Assembly: GCA_947561585.1 (NCBI GenBank)
Contig: CANNZV010001616.1
Span: forward strand, 1 to 64,000
Direction: 5' to 3'
Source of the DNA: Caprella mutica
Taxonomy: Eukaryota > Arthropoda > Malacostraca > Amphipoda > Caprellidae
Length of the DNA stretch: 64,000 nucleotides
Shown: one piece after another, positions 58,818 to 64,000 of the stretch
Layout: each line of letters opens with the position of its first letter
Numbering within the stretch: position 1 is the first letter of the stretch
The notes under the pieces: generated by a model
Databases searched by the model: none
Seen by the model: only the letters and a program-made list of their open reading frames with translations
What the model was told of the DNA's origin: nothing
Made by a program: the position numbers and the translations under genes

Positions 58818-59284
58818 TACCTTCGCAGAATGCGGAAAGGTTATATTATAGACGGCATTTATTTATTTATCATCTTGTTATTCGCGTAACTGAAAAAATG
58901 TTCAACCAAATTGCATGAAACTTGTTGAAAAGGTTTGTCAATATACAGGAACCATTTTGTTATATTTTGGAGTGATCCGGTCAAAGGTCAAATATCAAGG
59001 TCAAGGCCATTTATAACTCAATAACTTAAAAAGTTATCAACCAAATTGTCAGAAATTTGATGGGACGATAGGACAATGTCCAGGAATCATCTGGTAGAAT
59101 TTTGTTAGCGATCTGGTCAGATGTCAAGGTCAAGGTCACTTATAACTCAATAACTCAAAAAGTATTGAACCATATTGCATGAAGCTTGGTGGGACGATTG
59201 GTCACTATCCAGTCACCAGTTTATTAGATTTTGGTAGCAAACGGATAAGCGGCGGCGAAGGTATGTGCACGTAATCTAGTTGTA
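58818..59284. repeat. dispersed repeat D, copy 2, with AGGTCA-rich subunits
   Basis: It starts TACCTTCGCAGAATGCGG and ends GGCGAAGGTATG through GTAATCTAGTTGTA, matching 39411-40012 end to end but one subunit shorter. The subunits carry CGGTCAAAGGTCAA and TCAAGGTCAAGGTCA. Confidence 0.78.
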
Positions 59285-59289
59285 CCTTA

Positions 59290-60125
59290 AATACGTAATA
59301 TACTGTTAGTAATAATTAATAAATTATACATAATGTTTACTATATTCAATGGCAGTGAATTGATGTATACAATACATGTACATATATCTTGTATATGTAA
59401 GTTTGCAAATAATATTGAAGTAATATGGATGACATTAAGCCTATTTCCAATTAAATGGAACTCTAATGTCAACTAATTGTAAGAGCTGTATAGCACCATA
59501 AATACTATAGCTATAGTATAATAGATAAGATAGCTACTATGAATTAAAGATACTATAGCTATTATAAATGACATCATAAAAAATTTACGTATTTCCGACT
59601 CAAAAAAAAAAAAATAGAAAAAACACGATATATCAATAATGAGTAAGAGTCATTGCAAATCCAATTATTTAAGTATTCATTTGATTGAAGAAACTAATAC
59701 ATATATAAATTAAGTTCTGACCACAGTCAAATACATAACTATAGTCACTGTATGTGTTATTACCATTGTAACTTTAGTGTTACTCATGCTTTATATTGTA
59801 TTTTATTTACATTAGTATGCTGTCTTCATACCAAATTAAAATTAATAACTAAATTCAAGAGGAATGCGTACTTTTTATATCTACAAACAGATTATAAATA
59901 CATTTTAATTGTAAAAAAGACTGATGATAATTAAGAGTAGGAATAATCACTGATGGTTTTTTTTGTGTCTTATATTTATTTATAGTATCACTTAATTCTT
60001 TAATTTTACGACATTTATTATCACTTCCTATTATTGTCACAAAATAGTTTATGTTAATTTCAATAGTTACCTATATTAATTAGGGGTAATTAACTTGTCA
60101 CCAAAACACTTAACATAACGAATAA
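59290..60125. other. AT-rich sequence with an 18-bp palindrome
   Basis: ATACTATAGCTATAGTAT at 59502-59519 is a perfect palindrome. Small frames are AT-driven. No gene seen. Confidence 0.45.
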
Positions 60126-60136
60126 GGCAAAAGGAA

Positions 60137-60400
60137 GTGTTAAGAGGCAAGAGTGTTAAGAGGCAAGAGTGTTAAGAGTGTTAAGAGTGTTAAGAATGTT
60201 AAGAGTGTTAAGAGTGTTAAGAGTGTTAAGAGTGTTAAGAGTGTTAAGAGGCAAGAGTGTTAAGAGGCAAGAGTGTTAAGAGTGTTAAGAGTGTTAAGAG
60301 TGTTAAGAATGTTAAGAGTGTTAAGAGTGTTAAGAGTGTTAAGAGTGTTAAGAGTGTTAAGAGTGTTAAGAGTGTTAAGAGTGTTAAGAGTGTTAAGGCA
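60137..60400. repeat. 9-bp minisatellite, unit AGTGTTAAG
   Basis: About 28 copies, with AGGCAAGAGTGTTAAG interruptions recurring in pairs (60140 and 60250), again indicating block duplication. The minus frame (TLLTLL) is a repeat translation. Confidence 0.95.
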
Positions 60401-60474
60401 AGGTGTTTAATGTAACCACAGAGAATAACAGGAAGAATAAACACATCAAAGTGACAACCATGCAAAGAATGGGA

Positions 60475-60725
60475 CAGAGAGAAGGGGAGAGAAGTGGAGA
60501 GAAGGGGAAGGAAGGGGAGAGAAGGGGAAGGAAGGGGAGAGAAGAAGAGAAGGGGAGAGAAGTGGAGAGAAGGGGAGAGAAGTGGAGAGAAGGGGAGAGA
60601 AGGGGAGAGAAGGGGAGAGAAGGAGAGAAAAGGGAGAGAAGGGGAGAGAAGTGGAAGGAAGGGGAGGGAAGGGGAGAAAGGGGAGAAAAGGGAGAGAAGG
60701 GAGAGAAGGGAGAGAAGGGAGAGGA
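60475..60725. repeat. polypurine (GGGGAGAGA) tract
   Basis: About 250 bp of almost pure A/G on the plus strand, built from GGGGAGAGAA, GTGGAGAGAA and GGAAGGAA phrases. A few T residues occur in AGTGG. Such tracts can form triplex (H-DNA). The Arg/Glu/Gly-rich plus frames are artefacts. Confidence 0.93.
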
Positions 60726-60744
60726 GTATAGACGGTGGTAATAT

Positions 60745-61565
60745 CTATTGGTAATGGTAAGAAAAGTGAAAAATGTAAAGGGAAACTATTTAATGAAAAT
60801 ACAAATAGTAAATGTTAAGTAAAAAGAGAAATAGGAGAATATGAATAAACATAATATAGATGGTTTACAGTGTACTCTTACGTCACTTCCACATCTTCAA
60901 ATATCAGGTACTAATTACGATATCATTCTTTTCCAAATCCAAAGAAATGACAAATCCAAAGAAATATTTCACATTTAATTCAAAACGTAAAAGTATATTA
61001 TTTACAAATATATTTATAGAAATATATTTCGATGGCAATATTTAAATTAGTATTGCTGATGAAACTCTATAGTGAAAAACAATGAAAGAGCTATAGTGAA
61101 TAATATGGGTGTTATATAACACGAGGGATTTGGTGAGTCAATTTGAAGCGGTTCTGTGGTTTGATTCATCCCACTCGTACTGTTCAGTTTTTTTAGGTTT
61201 TGTTTTTTGAACACAGTTATTTGATGTGCCAATGACGTGTGGTACAGAGTGTGGAAAAATACATGTGCAAAGTAGGTACTGTATGTTTCTCGATAAATCA
61301 ACAATGTTGATAAAGAACCACTGATATAAAATTGTGTAGGTCTTTTATTATGTGCTGTCTAAGAAATGAATTTCCTCGTGATGTGTTAATTTCTCAAATC
61401 TTAGTTTTAGAATTTCCTTTTGTTTTCAAAATTTTCAAATTTGTCGGGATGTTCACAGACGAATTTTAAAATATCTACAAGCATTACAATTGGTGAAGTT
61501 TGCTGCTGGACATGTGAAATTAGTAAACAAGTAGAATAGCATTACGGATACACTCTTCTACACTT
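60745..61565. other. AT-rich unique sequence
   Basis: The minus frame 61047-61304 is not recognisable. CTATAGTGAA occurs twice near 61067-61100, echoing the pogo-like element's end. Confidence 0.4.
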
Positions 61566-61569
61566 GTAC

Positions 61570-61860
61570 CTGTATGTACCTTCTTGCTCTTTGTACTTAT
61601 CTTATTATGTACTTCTTTGTGTGTTCCTCTTTCTATGTACCTCTAAGTATGTAGCTCTCTCACTCTCTATGTAGCTCAAATTATTTAGCCATAAGTATGT
61701 ACCATGTTGACTTTTTAATTTCTCTTACTATGTGCATCGTTGTATGCACCTCCTACTTTGTACCTACCCTACTATGTGTATATCTGAGTATGTACCATCT
61801 AGCTCTTTTAGCTCTCTTACTATGTATCTTAAAGCATGTACCCTGTTGCTCTCTGTACCG
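61570..61860. repeat. degenerate TATGTACCTC-rich stretch
   Basis: TATGTACC, TATGTAGCTC, TTGTACTT and similar phrases recur irregularly about every 15-35 bases, probably an old decayed minisatellite. Overlapping plus frames (61697-62067) are its translations. Confidence 0.6.
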
Positions 61861-61929
61861 GCAATACTGCAGGTACATCAATACTCTCTTTCTTGCTGTT
61901 TAACGCCGTACTCTATGGTAGCTCTTTAC

Positions 61930-62060
61930 CCTCTCCCATATATCAGTGCGAGGGGTACCCGCCCCCTACAAACCCCCCGCTCTTTTCAAACCATCCCCCC
62001 GCCCCAAACCACCTGCCCCCCACCCACCTTCTCCAGACGAGACGCAGTCTGTGAAGCATG
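61930..62060. other. C-rich patch
   Basis: Strongly C-rich on the plus strand (CCCCCTAC, CCCCCCGCTC, CCCCCCGCCCC), unlike its surroundings. Frames are open in several phases; none recognised. Confidence 0.6.
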
Positions 62061-62173
62061 TACGTAAGCACGTACTGCCGTACAAGCACCTACACACAAA
62101 CACGCACACAGCGAACAGAACACGCACACGCTTTAAGAGGTAAAGCAACATGTGTTCCTGCGGTCTGGTAGGA

Positions 62174-63166
62174 GTGATGTAGAGGCTGGGAATGGGTGAT
62201 GTAGAGGCTGGGAATGGGTGATGTAGAGGCTGGGAATGGGTGATGTAGAGGCTGGGAATGGGTGATGTAGAGGCTGGGAATGGGTGATGTAGAGGCTGGG
62301 AATGGGTGATGTAGAGGCTGGGAATGGGTGATGTAGATGCTGGGAATGGGTGATGTAGAGGCTGGGAATGGGTGATGTAGAGGCTGGGAATGGGTGATGT
62401 AGAGGCTGGGAATGGGTGATGTAGAGGCTGGGAATGGGTGATGTAGAGGCTGGGAATGGGTGATGTAGAGGCTGGGAATGGGTGATGTAGAGGCTGGGAA
62501 TGAGTGATGTAGAGGCTGGGAATGGGTGATGTAGAGGCTGGGAATGGGTAATGTAGAGGCTGGGAATGGGTGATGTAGAGGCTGGGAATGGGTGATGTAG
62601 AGGCTGGGAATGGGTGATGTAGAGGCTGGGAATGGGTGATGTAGATGCTGGGAATGGGTGATGTAGAGGCTGGGAATGGGTGATGTAGAGGCTGGGAATG
62701 GGTGATGTAGAGGCTGGGAATGGGTGATGTAGAGGCTGGGAATGGGTGATGTAGAGGCTGGGAATGGGTGATGTAGAGGCTGGGAATGGGTGATGTAGAG
62801 GCTGGGAATGAGTGATGTAGAGGCTGGGAATGGGTGATGTAGAGGCTAGGAATGGGTGATGTAGAGGATGGGAATGGGTGATGTAGAGGATGGGAATGAG
62901 TGATGTAGAGGCTGGGAATGGATGATGTAGAGACTAGGAATGGGTGATGTAGAGGCTGGGAATGAGTGATGTAGAGGCTGGGAATGGATGATGTAGAGAC
63001 TAGGAATGGGTGATGTAGAGGCTGGGAATGGGTAATGTAGAGACTAGGAATGGGTGATGTAGAGACTAGGAAAGGGTGATGTAGAGGCTGGGAATGGGTG
63101 ATGTAGAGGATGGGAATGGGTGATGTAGAGACTAGAAATGGGTGATGTAGAGACTAGAATGGGTGA
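62174..63166. repeat. 22-bp minisatellite, unit starting GTGATGTAGAGGCTGGGAAT
   Basis: About 45 copies (unit ends GG). The left three quarters is very uniform. A block with a single AGATGC variant recurs (62334 and 62643, about 308 bp or 14 units). The right quarter is more diverged (AGAGGATGGG, AGAGACTAGG), the usual gradient of an array expanding on one side. Confidence 0.97.
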
Positions 63167-63169
63167 AGA

Positions 63170-63312
63170 AATAATTTAAAATATTTTCTTTATATATTTT
63201 TCTTTGTTATTTTTTTAAATTGAAGCCTTAAACTTTTAAAAGTTTTGTTTTCTTTAGTAGAAATAACGTTTTCTCATCCATTATCAATAAAAACAACCGT
63301 TGTATAAGCTGT
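63170..63312. other. short AT-rich spacer
   Basis: No gene or repeat seen. Confidence 0.5.
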
Positions 63313-63313
63313 G

Positions 63314-64000
63314 AAACAAATGAAGATCACAAACAAACAAATGAAGATCACAAACAAACAAATGAAGATCTCAAACAAATGAAGATCACAAACAAACAAA
63401 TGAAGATCACAAACAAACAAATGAAGATCACAAACAAACAAATGAAGATCACAAACAAACAAATGAAGATCACAAACAAACAAATGAAGATCTCAAACAA
63501 ACAAATGAAGATCTCAAACAAACAAATGAAGATCTCAAACAAACAAATGAAGATCTCAAACAAACAAATGAAGATCTCAAACAAATGAAGATCTCAAACA
63601 AATGAAGATCTCAAACAAACAAATGAAGATCTCAAACAAACAAATGAAGATCTCAAACAAATGAAGATCTCAAACAAATGAAGATCTCAAACAAATGAAG
63701 ATCTCAAACAAACAAATGAAGATCTCAAACAAATGAAGATCTCAAACAAACAAATGAAGATCACAAACAAACAAATGAAGATCTCAAACAAATGAAGATC
63801 ACAAACAAATGAAGATCACAAACAAACAAATGAAGATCACAAACAAACAAATGAAGATCTCAAACAAACAAATGAAGATCTCAAACAAACAAATGAAGAT
63901 CTCAAACAAACAAATGAAGATCTCAAACAAATGAAGATCTCAAACAAATGAAGATCTCAAACAAACAAATGAAGATCTCAAACAAATGAAGATCTCAAAC
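63314..64000. repeat. 20/16-bp compound minisatellite running off the window
   Basis: Units of 20 bp (AACAAACAAATGAAGATCTC) alternate irregularly with 16 bp units lacking one AAAC. A second variation is GATCAC or GATCTC, and GATCTC brings an AGATCT site. About 37 copies are visible and the array continues past the window end. Frames on both strands (MKITNKQ-, FICLFEI-type) are repeat translations. Confidence 0.96.

Noticed and set aside
60403..60754. Arg/Glu/Gly-rich frames resembling a nuclear protein
   Set aside because: They come from the polypurine tract, which gives R/E/G/K in every phase.
61930..62143. Pro-rich frames in the C-rich patch
   Set aside because: Several phases are open at once because of C runs; no protein family is recognisable.

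Overview
The window looks like AT-rich, non-coding DNA from an animal nuclear genome, most likely an insect or other arthropod. The reasons are the long AT-rich intergenic sequence, the lack of compact operon-like genes, many minisatellites, and remnants of eukaryotic transposons (Tc1/mariner, hAT, TTAA-target/piggyBac-like, pogo-like, a non-LTR reverse transcriptase and a solo LTR). The species cannot be named from this sequence. I see no complete, convincing protein-coding gene. Nearly all long open frames are translations of tandem repeats and are open on several strands or frames at once. The best coding candidates are two short minus-strand exon-like segments (32458-32679 and about 21768-21914), both tentative.

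Layout. 0-4 kb: a TA-flanked pogo-like MITE (374-594), a TTAA-flanked fold-back element (666-1241), two related 15-16 bp arrays in opposite orientation, and a 110 bp palindromic MITE (3746-3855). 4.6-7.3 kb: an 18-bp array and a TTAA-flanked piggyBac-like element with a degenerate outer inverted repeat. 7.3-13.8 kb: mostly unique AT-rich DNA, with a cluster of a conserved 16-mer near 12.7-13.0 kb. 13.8-16.75 kb: three back-to-back arrays with periods of 21, 30 and 57 bp. 19.4-21.75 kb: a hAT-like MITE, a 32-bp array and a 16-bp array. 22.7-26.6 kb: several palindromic elements, two of which enclose minisatellites. 27.8-28.5 kb: the 32-bp array again, inverted. 29.7-32.7 kb: a second hAT-like MITE copy, a 202 bp palindrome and the GC-rich exon candidate. 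34.8-36.3 kb: a 25-bp array. 37.7-40.0 kb: a third TTAA element, a mariner-like MITE and a dispersed repeat rich in AGGTCA. 40.7-44.95 kb: a third hAT-like copy and the largest array (about 105 copies of the 32-bp unit, with a 24-base N gap). 45.7-51.6 kb: a reverse transcriptase fragment cut by a MITE, then 29-bp, 27-bp, 70-bp, 40-bp and 20-bp arrays. 52.2-53.3 kb: a 21-bp array split by a solo LTR with a perfect target duplication. 54.35-55.62 kb: a dead Tc1 transposase followed by a palindromic MITE. 57-64 kb: further arrays (27, 15, 9, 22 and 20/16 bp), a polypurine tract, a pogo-like element and a second AGGTCA-rich repeat. The last array runs off the window end.

By my coordinates about a quarter of the window is tandem repeat, in more than twenty distinct families. 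The most informative observations concern how arrays and mobile elements interact: arrays inside terminal inverted repeats, an LTR inserted into an array, one array grading into another, and one 32-bp family at three loci in both orientations. I found no evidence of a multi-gene biochemical system.
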